This document shows, piece after piece, positions 1 through 11,788 of a stretch of 64,000 nt of DNA. Position numbers and translations under genes: made by a program. The notes below the pieces were generated by a model, which worked only from the letters and a program-made list of their open reading frames with translations, did no database searches and was not told where the DNA came from. The stretch covers positions 1,282,347 to 1,346,346 of the forward strand of contig SJOL01010112.1 in the NCBI GenBank assembly GCA_004794785.1. Direction: 5' to 3'. Each line of letters opens with the position of its first letter. Position 1 is the first letter of the stretch. The DNA is from Opisthorchis felineus (taxonomy: Eukaryota > Platyhelminthes > Trematoda > Opisthorchiida > Opisthorchiidae).

Positions 1-1600
1 AAGCGGAAAAAAACGAGTCGTGGACAGTAATTAACTTATATTCCTTCGGTTCATTCCCTCTCTACCACACTCTGCCTTCTTCCGTTCAGGCCTTCGCCCA
101 ATCCTCTGTCCTCTCTATTTAATATTATGTATAGAACAGGTGGAATATTCATCGTAGTCTTAACGGAAAATAGGACAAACGCAGCAGGTCCCACTCAGCA
201 GTTACGTAGCCCTTTGTTTTATTCACATCGGATTTGGGATTAATATGTGGAGACGAAAAAGCGGACGAAACGGCGTACTTTTGGAGTGTGCCGACTACTG
301 TTCTGAAAAACTGTGTGTGTCATAGCCCACCTTCAAATTTGACTCAAAAGACTTTATCTCAGTTTACGATCAGGTGGATAATCCACTGTTTCGCATGTTG
401 ACACATAATTCTTTTATATGAGCTACCAGATTCATAGTTCATTCCGTTCTCGTGAACACTTGAATTCAACGTAAAAATGAATAAACTCGAGAGCGCTATT
501 GACCTAGATGCAGGATAAACATTTAACGATTTTCAGCTACAAAGTCATATTTATGCGATACATGCCTAGACTTAGTGGCACATGCACCTGGGATTCCGAT
601 CAACGTAATAGAAGACAGGTGAAAACAGAACGATTAAAATCGGTGACTTACAACTTCTGACGTGCGCAACATTTTTCCTGGGATAGTGCTAGTCAAAGTT
701 CGATGATGACAGTTTGGGCACATGTCCACCGCCAACCAGGTTGTGGGACGATATCGTACAAGGACCTGAATGAAATGCATTAAGTCCGTATTGGTGACTA
801 TCAGGATAGTAAAAACCTCCACGCAGTGAGTCAGCGGAATGCGCATGTCCAAAATTGGGTCACGGATGTGACATGTCCGTAATCTAGGCGAGAACGCCAC
901 CGAACGGCAAATAACCACAGACGTGTATGCACGGCTGTTTGGGCAGACTGGTCCAAGTAAGCCAACGCAGGAGACGCCACAAATTCTAGGACGCGTTGTC
1001 CCATGCTTCGATTGTCCTGTATGTGTCATCTTGCTTATTCACAAAGAATGAACTCGGAAAAACGCTTTCGTGGAAAAGCCACAGAATCACAATATAACGA
1101 AGCGGAACGCTCCGGCGAGCGAAAGAGTAGTTCAGCGGAGAGCAGCAGTTCATTGAAAGCTGACGAGCTTGATTAAACACACCCGTTTCTACCACTTGAA
1201 CTGACTTTATTACCGGAAGTATGTTTTATGATTCGGTTGTGCCCGGTAATGAATCACAATCAACTGCAACTGAAAGATCAGCGCTGCTACTTATAAAATA
1301 GATCGAACGCTGGCAGCTAAAATTTCAAGTGGCTTTCCAAAATTCAGAACAGACACCCATTTTATATTATCAGGTTTTTAAAAAGATTACCGAAAAATCA
1401 CTGACAAAACGTTAGAAATTCAAATTTCTTGCTTAAGGGGTGACTAAATTTGCCTAGGTTGATTTATCAAAAATATGAAATCATTAGAGGCTTTATTTCA
1501 GGGAACAAAAAGAAACACTCTTGCATACTGAAGAATGCTGGGAAACCTTGCTAAGATGCTATGGGCGTAAATATTACGAAAAGTCTATCGACTTTTCACC
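1..1600. other. Intergenic stretch, no gene seen
   Basis: I see no coding exon, RNA gene or recognisable repeat here. The longest reading frames (minus strand, 634-1029 and 986-1195) overlap each other, have no recognisable domain, and are of a length expected by chance. I could not find a convincing paralogous copy of this part elsewhere in the window. Confidence 0.5.
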
Positions 1601-1605
1601 TTCTC

Positions 1606-2189
<584 letters not shown>

Positions 2190-2199
2190 GTTGCTACCG

Positions 2200-5100
2200 G
2201 CCTCTCTTGGGTTAGCTTGCTAGTGTATAATTCCATTAAACAAATCAGGCAAGGTAACAGAACACAGAGCACTTTTGATGCCTCCAAACCAGAAATTCCC
2301 AAGTTTAGGATCACAGCCCATAGAGGGCTGAAATCAGCTCTTAGGAGAAGTTCAAGGTCCCCTTTTTGTATATCACCCTGTGAAAGGAAACTCATTTGTA
2401 TCAGTCTTGTCGCATTGGCTCCATTCGATGTGGGGGAAGATAATTAGTTGAGATAATTACAGGCAGATCAGGGGAATTACGAATACGAGGAGGGTTGCCA
2501 ATCAGACAATTTCGGTAGTCTGGTAAGAATTCTTCTTCCGATTTAGTCAACTGTATGTACCTGAATTTCTAGACCGACCGTTTGATTCATGATGAGTTTC
2601 AGTGAAATTCATTACCTCAGTCGTGACGATCAAATACACCCAACCTCACTACCTTTCACGATTTTGCGCAAAATGTTGCCCATAGATTTTTGTAAGGCAG
2701 ACGTGTCAAGACAGGACTGTTCAGTTGAAAGCCACATGTTGGCATTAGTCAAATCCAGCCGCAACTGTTGAAGCTGATGCCCCATGCATAAGCACAGCAA
2801 AAGTTAATTAAGTAAACAATACCTTGTAAACAACAAATTGTGGACGTTTTGTCAAGCTGCAAAGCATTCAGCCAAATTCACTGAGAGTGATTTCCGAGGT
2901 TAATCGAATTCACTGACGCAACATAAGTAGGAAAAACTCTTTCTGACACGCTCGAATCCTTCCAAAACCTAATGGCGTATGGTGAAAAGTTTTGGTTCAA
3001 AAATGGTAGTTTTTCAAGCACAGCCCCTCCCATCCAATTTGTCAAAAGCAGATGGTTGCATCTCCCCCCGTATCGTGAGCAAAGAAATTATCTGGAATCT
3101 ACGCGACTCCCACCACACAGTTTGTCTAACCTCTAACTTCGAGTTTCTCCAGGATCAGGTAGAATTTTAGGCGCAGCTGTTGCACCACGTTGCAAACATT
3201 CGCAAGGGATGTTCTAGCAATCAACGGCTGGCTTTCAGATCCTACAGGTTCATATTAAGGTGAGTTCACCACCGCAATGGACAGTGTGGGGCACACAACT
3301 CGGTGAATTTGACGTAGATGGCACAGTCATACATTTTGAAAGAATTGCACTCAACCAGAACAGTTTGGTCCTCAGTTTAACATTGTATACACTGAGCAGC
3401 TCTGCGACATCCGACTGTGACGCAAGCCTAACATGTGGCAGCATCAAATGGCAAATCACCAAGCAGGCGACGTTTGCATGCCTGAATGCGACGCCGAACA
3501 ACAGTAACCCGGGTGATGAATTATTTAAGTGTAAAAATGATGCAGAAGATGTCGTGCCATGTACTCTGAATGGCTGAAAATTAGCGCATTGTTAGACCAA
3601 CCATGTCTCACATAAATTCTGGCCAACAATCAGATCAAAACCTACAACAGTGACTATTGGCAGGGTAGTAAACCGGCTGGAAGTGTGGGAGTCACTGGAC
3701 GTCTGTTACAAAATCGTTGTGACTTTTCAACGTCTTGAATCCAGTTATCAATGTAAGATATCTCGGTATGCTTAGCGTTTAAATTGATTCATCTCTGTTA
3801 GAAATTCAGGCTTAAATCAGTTATTGGATAAGTGATAAATTGGGTTTCTCATTTTCTAAAACAAATCTACACTCATAGGTTGGCTTATATTGAAATTCCA
3901 ATTAACTGTGGGATGCAACCAACGGGTCGCATATAATGTAGGGATAGGCCCAATGTGAATAGCTAAATCATGAATGACTGCCAAAATAGTCAGCAGAGTC
4001 GACAAGAAAGAGCGGGCTAATTATTCACGAGTGGAACGAGCCAGAGCAAAGGTAAACTACTGCCTCCGTTTCAGAGCAAACTTTTTCAAAAGTAACACGA
4101 TCGAACCTTCTCCACGTGTACGTCCAAGTCCGTATCTAGGAACTCCCAGACAGCGGTAAGTTTGGCGAAACGTACTGTGTCAAATGAACTCCTGTGAACA
4201 CACAGGTGACACCTAAATATGTTCCAGTAACTACCTGCAGAGGTTACGGTTGATGCGCAGTCGGTTATTTAGTATGATGTTCATTACCTGTACAACATAG
4301 ATCTCGAAAATGACTGTCATTCCTATGGCAAGAATGCAGGTACTGGAACAATGAGTAGTATATAACAATTACATCAAATGATTTCACAGTCAGTGTATTG
4401 ATTTAATGTTTTATTATCAGCAGTGAAGCGAGTTGCTCTGATTAAATTTACCAAGTTTTCATAAATATTCTCCTGTTGAAAAGACTGGACTTATTTGGCA
4501 AGAATTTCACAATGTATACATAATTTAATTACCATGGGTGTCTTCGCCACATTCGTTTCTCTTATGATTTCTGGGCTTACTTTCAGTCTTTTGAAACAGT
4601 CCGAAGACAAAAGCTTGATAAAGAAAATTCAGAGGTATCTGGGTTGATGTGCGAACCTTGCGGTATCCCTTTTAAAGCTATGCGTCTTCAGTCAGTTCAC
4701 CGAGCAGAATCAGCTTCAACAGCTCCAATGCGCACGCCCGACTCATTAGGCTAGAGAGGAGAAACTCGTCTGGTAGCTCAATCCTGTGACACTATGCACG
4801 AAGTTTCCGACTAATCCAGGAAGGTATGTGAGAAAATATTCTTCGTCGACGCTGGAAACCATCCTTTTGGAGGCGTTATCACTGGCTCGAGCTTGAAGTC
4901 AAGTATCAGAGTTTAGATGATTGGCTGTCCGAGGTGGTACTGCGTATGAACCAAGTGTATAGCAACTGTATTGACGTTGGTCAGTTCGTCTTATCAGTGC
5001 CTTAGCTACACCTATAGACTTGAACGACTTTTGACAAGGAAACCTTTCGACGCCATGAGCCGTTGATGGCAGAATGACCCGTTTTTACTGCATAAGCCAA

Positions 5101-6240
5101 ATAGAAGGACAGCTAGATTACTGTCAGGAGACAATTAAGTTATCTAGTTGGCAGCTCACACAATAGATTTGTTCTGGCTAACTTGGATGGTGCAAGCAAT
5201 TAAAATGTTTGCATATTTCAGTAGACCAACTTTCTTGATCTTGCATCCTTTTTTGCTAGGAATTTAATGGAAAGGTGAAACGAAGTGAAACCTTCCTCTG
5301 ATGTGCGTAATGCAAACTTAAAGGGATCTCTCCAATGGTACAACGTCCATGGCAATCTTTTGGTAAGCTTTCATCTATCGACTGATTAGATGATGACTTT
5401 TGGTGCCCAGGGTCAACACAAGTAATGTTCACGCTGGAATAAAGATGAAAAATAGTTGCATTCTCGAACTGTCCTTTGGGGAAATCCTGTTTTGGAAACA
5501 TTGTATTCAATCAGCTGACCGATCAAACCTGGAAACAAGCGTCCAGAAACTCTTCACATCAGCGATTCTTCAATCAGACATTTGTATCTATATTGGTATT
5601 TGCGCTTCAAATGACGCTCATAATTAGTTGATATTCATTTGTGAGTTTTATTCGTATAAACTGACTGGTAGCTCTTATATTTCAACTCATCCCCATCAGA
5701 AGTTAGTATACCATGACCTGTTTTCCCGTCATATAGTTTTCCGTAGAAAAATACGCTTGCAAACATGGGCGCCGAAAGACACTGAGAGCAAAATTATGGT
5801 CTATAGAAAGGGCTAAATAATTGTGGAATGCCAGTATCACTACATTTACTGCGAACGGAACCACAAATGATGGATTCAAGGGTCACCTGACGGACGGATG
5901 CCTTCATACTCTGCTAGCGCATGGGCGAATGGTAACTTTGGGGTAACAGACGCGCATGAGATAAACCTAGAAAACCCGTTCGACCTGTGAAGGTGGACCA
6001 AGTGGTTGGCAACTGGCTGGATAACGAGTAACATCATTAGATATCCTCCGACGGATGAGGGTGGTTAGATAAAAACTCAAAACAATCACTTCCACCTCGT
6101 TTGATGATGTCCCATCATACGAAACATTGTCAACAGGTGCCAAACCTTTAACATGATTGTGTAGAATCAACACGGGCCTGGACACATCGATTTTAGAATT
6201 GTCCTTCACAGCACAGAATACTCATACCAGAGTGAGTACT
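2200..6240 (+). repeat. Segmental duplication block A, copy 1
   Basis: This block is homologous in the same orientation to 58670-64000 and, in part, to 35200-37030 and 39880-40320. Anchors seen by eye include 2208 with 58673, 2600-2740 with 58830-58980, 3250-3577 with 35400-35695 and 59571-59885, 4870-4990 with 61270-61390, 5190-5360 with 63400-63560, and 6090-6200 with 39960-40080. Divergence is substantial and indels are frequent. I see no conserved coding exon apart from the short frame described separately at 3260. It is probably old non-coding duplicated DNA. Confidence 0.75.
3260..3577 (+). other. Triplicated ORF-bearing segment, copy 1
   Basis: A 105-codon open frame in block A is also open in two paralogous segments (35408-35695 and 59571-59885). 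Shared short motifs are IHFE, a Leu-rich stretch, a Cys residue, GSIKW or SSIKW, and an ATPNN motif followed by LF-C. The opposite strand is open here too (3250-3501), so sequence alone does not say which strand, if either, is translated. No family is recognised. It may be an exon fragment of a repeated gene or simply a stop-poor part of a repeat. Confidence 0.35.
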
Positions 6241-6404
6241 GAGACTGCACACTGGTTCGGAGCAAATCAGATAGTATATGTAAGGCAGTGACTTCTTAAC
6301 AGAGTTTTATTAGCTTATACTTGTCTGTGGGTGATATGGGTGACATATAGGGGAGGCATTCTTATATATCAGATATCACCATTGAGGGTCACAGTATTAA
6401 TACA

Positions 6405-7255
6405 CTGTCTACAGTGTGTAAATTTTTATCATAGAAATTTAGGGTACCTGTAATGCTATTTGCTCGCAGAATGGGTAGAGGCTGTACTCCCTTAGGAAGT
6501 AGCACGCCTTTAATCGAATCCATTTGGGGGGTGGGGGTTCTCCGTGAGTGGTCTGGTGTACTGTTTGGTGTTCAGGCAAAAATAAGCCTGACGAAAACTT
6601 AGAGACTATATTTGCCTGAAGAGACCCAAAAGATCGAAGTCGGGTAGTGGGCTTCCAAAGAGTTCTCAGTAACATTATGAGTAGTGTGTTCCTTCTAGAG
6701 AGTTTACCAATATGTTACATTTGATGCAACTAAAACATGAGTTGATATTTATGCGGCACATTCAGTTGAAGGATATCATTAACGAGAGGTTTAGCAGGGA
6801 TTTAGCTTCCAATATATTCTCATAAACAACAAAAACCACAGCAAAGTAATGTTGATACACTAATTTAGTAATTGTCTGAATTTTTTCTAGTGAGAAACAG
6901 CCGCTGCTTTTGCTTCCAATTAGGGAAGCGAAATACATGTGCTCATTAGCTACCTCCTTAGATGGCGGTGCATATTTTATCGAATTCGGTAGTTTATCTA
7001 GGTGGGTTTTAACAAAGAATAATAAATCATATTCCGATCAATTTTTTCCATCAGTTGGAAACCGCTTGGAACCGACTGATATGTAATCGATTTCTTATTA
7101 TCGTTTTTGTAAGGTGGAAATCATTACAGGAGCCAGGTTGCCCCGCATGGGGAAGACGTTTTCTCGTTGACCAGAGTTCTGGTCTTCTCTATCCATTCAG
7201 AACTACGCACGTTCGAGTTAAAAAGCGAGCTAGTCACATCGTCCTAGCGGGGTAA
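6405..7255 (+). repeat. Segmental duplication block B, copy 1
   Basis: This block matches 32450-33330 and 40300-41020 in the same orientation. Anchors are 6411 with 32470 and 40301, and 6810-6960 (Ile/Leu-poor, TTCTCATAAACAACA motif) with 32890-33040 and 40740-40900. The block contains a degenerate copy of the ~310-bp hammerhead-like repeat (6560-6800) in plus orientation. Its core reads CTGAAGA then GAAG, so two core bases have changed. No gene is recognised. Confidence 0.7.
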
Positions 7256-7284
7256 TGTTCAGCTGTTCAGATGTGACAATCGGG

Positions 7285-7450
7285 TGAGGGCAGGTTGCAC
7301 TGGTGTAGTGGTGGTAAATCGTTTGCCTAACATACCAGATGTCTGGAGTTAAAATCCCGGTACGATCAGGCATATGCAGTGACGGCTAACTCTCATGTGA
7401 GTTCCAGTCACGTGTCTCCACTCTCTAATGTGGACTCATCAGGAGCCATG
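7285..7450 (+). mobile_element. tRNA-like SINE, copy with eroded hammerhead
   Basis: Between about 7290 and 7375 the plus strand resembles a tRNA gene. An A-box-like stretch TGGTGTAGTGGTGG is followed about 40 bases later by a B-box-like GGAGTTAAAATCCC. The following 75 bases (a GAGTTCCAGTCACG region and beyond) resemble the part of the 44530-44680 element that lies 3' of its hammerhead core, but here the core itself is missing or unrecognisable. It lies exactly at the B/C block junction and is absent from the corresponding B''/C' junction, where about 450 bp are missing. Probably a pol III-transcribed SINE; moderately sure. Confidence 0.5.
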
Positions 7451-8117
7451 AGACCAGAAGTATTTAGATAACAATGATACGAATGTGAAGTCTATGACTA
7501 CCGCAACTACCTACAACTGGTTCGGATTTTTTGGTGTAGTACAGGGAAACAATAGAAAAGCAGACTGGTACCACCATGGATGTGTTGAAAAACAATACGA
7601 ACTGATTACTGGCCTGGTTGTCACAGTACATTTATCAAGAACAGCCAAGACCTCGCACATTAGATTTTGGCAACACAACAGTACGCTTGGGCTCAGATAT
7701 CGTCTCATGAACCTGCGTAGGCATACACTCCGTGAGAAACTCTTCCGCGAGTTGAAACTAACGCGCATGCAGATTGAAAGGGTGAGGCGAGGTAAATGCT
7801 TTATTGAAAACATAATGTGAGATGCGGCGGACATTTTTCTCCGTAGGACTGCGTTGGTGGACTACGGGAATAGACCACCCAATTGTAAAATCACACGGAA
7901 CAAAAATAAGTCAAACTGGTTTGGTTACTTTTTCCTACCTTTTGAGAGATCCCTACAACGTCGCGGTGTAAAGCCAGTCACCAAACTCACAGTGGATATA
8001 GTATGTCAACACCCGAATACCCATCGGGTTTGCTTCAACCAGTTAATTTATGAAACTTCACAATGTGCATGCCAATGAATCTAACCGACATGTGTGTATC
8101 AACGTGTATAAATTTAT

Positions 8118-8170
8118 ATCTTATATATATACCTTATATCTTATATATATCTTAGTATATATCTTAGTCT
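8118..8170. repeat. AT-rich TATATC/TATATA simple repeat
   Basis: This is a short, imperfect tandem tract of CTTATATATAT units in block C. It is not seen at the corresponding place in C'. Confidence 0.7.
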
Positions 8171-8319
8171 TTCGTAAGCCACATCGTCCTTCGAAAAATT
8201 ACGGGAGTGACCAGTGTAGGAAGACGGATTCAAAAGGTATCCGACTCAGAGGACAAACGGAAACAGGTGACGGGGTTTCAAATAAGTCCGGAAAATATCC
8301 CTCAGATTCTCATAAAGGA

Positions 8320-8490
8320 AACTACTCACAAGTTTGCTGAAAAATCTTCGACAACCCACGACCGGCTTCACTCTTCTTGGGTCTCATCGGGTAGGCACAG
8401 TGTCCGAGATTCCGTCAACCCTATGTTCTGCTTGAACACAAATTGGATAGATTTCGACAAATACACTCATTTTCATATCAGTTTGGTCTT
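8320..8490 (-). repeat. ~310-bp hammerhead-like repeat, minus orientation
   Basis: Read on the minus strand, this holds a CCGATGA box, a short stem-like segment, then GTGAAGC in place of the canonical CGAAAC, followed by a CGTGGG segment and GTCGAAG. It also carries the flanking motif ACTACTCA (inverse of TGAGTAGT) that marks this repeat family. The core is mutated, so activity is unlikely. Confidence 0.6.
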
Positions 8491-8944
8491 TAAGAGGAAT
8501 TCAGCTAAATCTCTCGTCTATGACATTCTTCAGTTGATTCTTGATGTTTGCCGTAATATTTCTGTTTTGTACGGGAAAACTGTACTACCGAACCATTCCA
8601 TATTGGGTTTGTTGTTAAATCAAACTCAGTAGTTATCCATCTTCTTACAATGTGTTTGCATTCTCAAGCTGTATCGCTTTTCGGTCGGTCACTTCTAAAC
8701 AAATATCTTCACTTCGGGATTACTTCGATGCAAAGAGCTGATGAGCAGTGAAAGGGAAAAACTAGGCCAATTGGTCCCCGGAAAATAAAAGCTTTTAACT
8801 GATGTGCACTGCATCTGGACGCTGAAAGACACGTGGTAATTCCATTTACTCTGAGATACTCGTAGAAATTGTTGACTTTGTCAGGCCCGATTGCAACAAA
8901 ACAAACTGATAGGGAACTCAGCGGATTTATGTACCCCACACTAT

Positions 8945-9180
8945 ACACGTAACACACTACTCATAAGATTGCTGAAACCTATACGATAACCCTTGCAGGG
9001 ATCTGCCCTACTTGGAGTTCATCAGGTAGGTGCAGCCGCCGAGTGCCTGTGAACCTTATGTTCTACTTGAACCCAATTTGCAAAGAGAATGTTACAGGCT
9101 AGAGATTCAGCTGGGATTCAGGTGAGTCTCCTATGAGTCTCCCATTGATATGCAAATGAGTGTACTTGTCTAAGCTGGAC
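8945..9180 (-). repeat. ~310-bp hammerhead-like repeat, minus orientation
   Basis: The minus strand has an intact CTGATGA box near 9032-9026, but the GAAA box is lost. The paralogous segment in C' (43190-43440) preserves the same repeat, so this copy predates the C/C' duplication. Confidence 0.6.
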
Positions 9181-10139
9181 GTCTTGCTTCACGTTAACTT
9201 AGTTACGGTCTCATGTTGCAATTTGGTTTTAAGCTGCAAACCTCTCGGTTGTGTTGGTTCGTTCGCTTGGCCCAAACTTGTTGGACTAGTCCTGAGTACT
9301 CAGCAACTACGAGGAGATTCTGTCTGTTTTTCGATCACTGACGTACAGACTTCTCTTGTGGCATAAATCCAAGCATGTGAAATGGCGAATTTGCACTGCC
9401 TCGTGAATATGGAATTAAATGTTTAGGCTCTAGTGAGTGAAAACCCGGTCATCAGCTGTCGAATATTTTAGAAAGTACCATTTGTATTGTAGCCTGGTGG
9501 AACAATCAAAGTGGTTGTGATTAGATCAACTGCATAAGCGGCAATTCTATCGTTCACATCCACGTTCTCCTCCATAACCTCTAACTGGTCGTCCACTTTT
9601 CGATACTCACTGGATTTTTGGTGACGTTGATGACGCCCGAAAAATTCGAAGCCATTTAGTTGCACCTATGAATCTTTACTTACATGAATACAGGTGTAAC
9701 GGTGGGTAGTAGTATATCTGGCTGAGCTGATGAATGTCAATTGGGAAACAACAGTGGATCACATAAATCAGAATGGATGGTATAATCGATAACTATATGA
9801 CCAAGTACACTCATTTACAACTTGACATCATGTTCATGGCGGACTCAACAGAATTACAGCTGAGTGGCTCTCCAACCGCATATTTTGTGCAAAGATCACC
9901 CCTCAAGCACATTACTGGTAGCGGACTGTCGAGACTTCTTTTCCAGCCTTATAAGTTGTTTTATGCCCGAAAAATTTACTGCGATATCTCGAGTGTCGCA
10001 CCAACTGAAATATAGGGCAGCTTTATGGCCCACGCAGCTGAAAGGTATACTGAAAGAGGAGTCTAATCAGGATCCAGATGAGTCCCCTTTCAAGGAGTTA
10101 AGTCGCAAGTGAGTGTAGTTCGCCATTTGTGTACACTTT

Positions 10140-10260
10140 AGTGTCCGGGTTGAGCACAATGTTGACGGACACTCGGGGACTGCGCCTACCTAATGCGCCC
10201 GGAGGAGGCTGAAACTGACCGTCGAATTGTTTTAAACAATTTCATAGTTGCTGTGTCATT
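10140..10260 (+). repeat. Partial hammerhead-like repeat
   Basis: The leader ACTCGGGGACTGCGCCTACC is followed by CTAATGC (a mutated CTGATGA), a 14-base segment, GAAAC and GACCGTCGAA. The paralogous copy in C' at 46430-46520 reads CTGATGT and GGAAC. Both are therefore degenerate copies inherited from before the duplication. Confidence 0.6.
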
Positions 10261-11218
10261 TCAAGTAAAAAGTATTACTAAATTCATTCCAACCGATTTT
10301 CAAAATTGAAGGAATGGATTTCGAAATATTCAATCGGTTAACTCGGATACACAATACAGGCCCACGTGTTCGCAGCAAGAGGATCGGAACATGTAGCAAC
10401 GATTTTTAGGTAAATAAACTCGTTTATCACATTCATCATACGTTTCTCATATGAGAATCAACATAATGTAGTAGCAGTTCCGTTGCTTTGGTTAAGCGAT
10501 TCAAATGAATTCAAGGTCGCATATGAAGGTCATGTGGGGTTAGTGTATCCTAGCCAATCAATCGACAGTTTCTTTTCAACAGTTGATTCTCGGCAATCCA
10601 AAAGGCGGACTTTCTAAAATCGATGTTGTACAGTGTTTCCCAAATGGGAATGCTTTTTCAGAGAGGACGACACATGCACAATGTAAGAACCATCGATCTT
10701 TAAGACGACATCACTACCGGTTGTTTTTCGTTTGAAGGTTTTTACATAGAGAGAGCACTATGTCAGTAAACACTGTCGTCAACTGCATCTTTTGAATAGT
10801 GAGAACTACGTATGAATGATCAGTTGTGAACCCCCAGACAAACAGCTTGGAATTTTGCATGAATTTATTTTACATCTCAGCCATCCAGACATGGGTAAAA
10901 GTATTTCCGGCAAGATCCAATGCAGGCCAGTGTCCCTATTCTGAGGGCTCCTGGTAGTGCAGAGACGATTAAAAGTGGGGATTGTTAGGCTTATCTGGCG
11001 GTGAAGTATAGAGACACTGTGCACTAATGAATGTTTCACCGATGAACTGGAATTGTTTGCACGGGCCTGAAACAAAACAGGTATCCTTCGCGTTTTAGTG
11101 GAATGCACCATGAAGTAGGATATAAATACAGCGAGCGTGATGCAGTACCCAAAAAACCGATCTAGACAGATCTCAATTTGAAAACAAATTAATCAATTAC
11201 GGCAGTGATCTCAAAATA

Positions 11219-11788
11219 ATGGGGGACAAAATTGCACTGTGTATACCCGCTGACAGCTGGACACCAAAAAATTACTTTGTGGTCGAAGTTATCGGTTTAA
11301 AATGTCGGATACAGTTGCGTCACTGGCCGCGAACTACTTCTCGTTTCAGCGTTTTTCCCCCTCTATGCGAACGAAAACCATGTACTCGGGAGTTCCCTGT
11401 GGTCACTACAATCAGTGGAACACACTCTTCTATATGCGATCAGCACCAACTTGATGCTTACGCAACAGATCATATACTTTTTAGTTGGCCTACCTATCCG
11501 ATGTGTAATCATGAGATAAACTTTGATTTTCGTCAGCGCTCTATAACTCTGATTGTGAGCATTGATTTTAGTGTTGGCAAGACACTAGAAAATCCCCATA
11601 TTTACCAAACTTCGTATTTTTACTGTCATTCGAGCACTCATAATATTTATTTGAGTAATCTAAGTAGGCAGTTCTTCCACGTTCACTCGCTGAGGCCAAT
11701 AGGGACAAAGGCTCTAGCACGGATAGTGTTCGCGGAATCCGATCACACGGTTCTCTACACAGATTTGCTCTTGAACAGGATACAGTAA
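11219..11788 (+). other. Long frame of doubtful coding value (189 codons)
   Basis: This frame starts at an ATG and runs 189 codons, which is long for this window. No domain, signal peptide or membrane segment is recognisable. The homologous region in C' (about 47960-48540) is clearly alignable, but its frame is broken by stops and indels: only short frames such as 48313-48519 remain, retaining IYQLSCFHCDS against IYQTSYFYCHS. The loss of frame in the paralogue argues against selection. I regard it as probably non-coding or a pseudogene. Confidence 0.2.

Noticed and set aside
11219..11788. 189-codon frame as a real gene
   Set aside because: The alignable paralogue in C' has the frame broken in several places, so there is no sign of selection. 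Kept only as a low-confidence entry.
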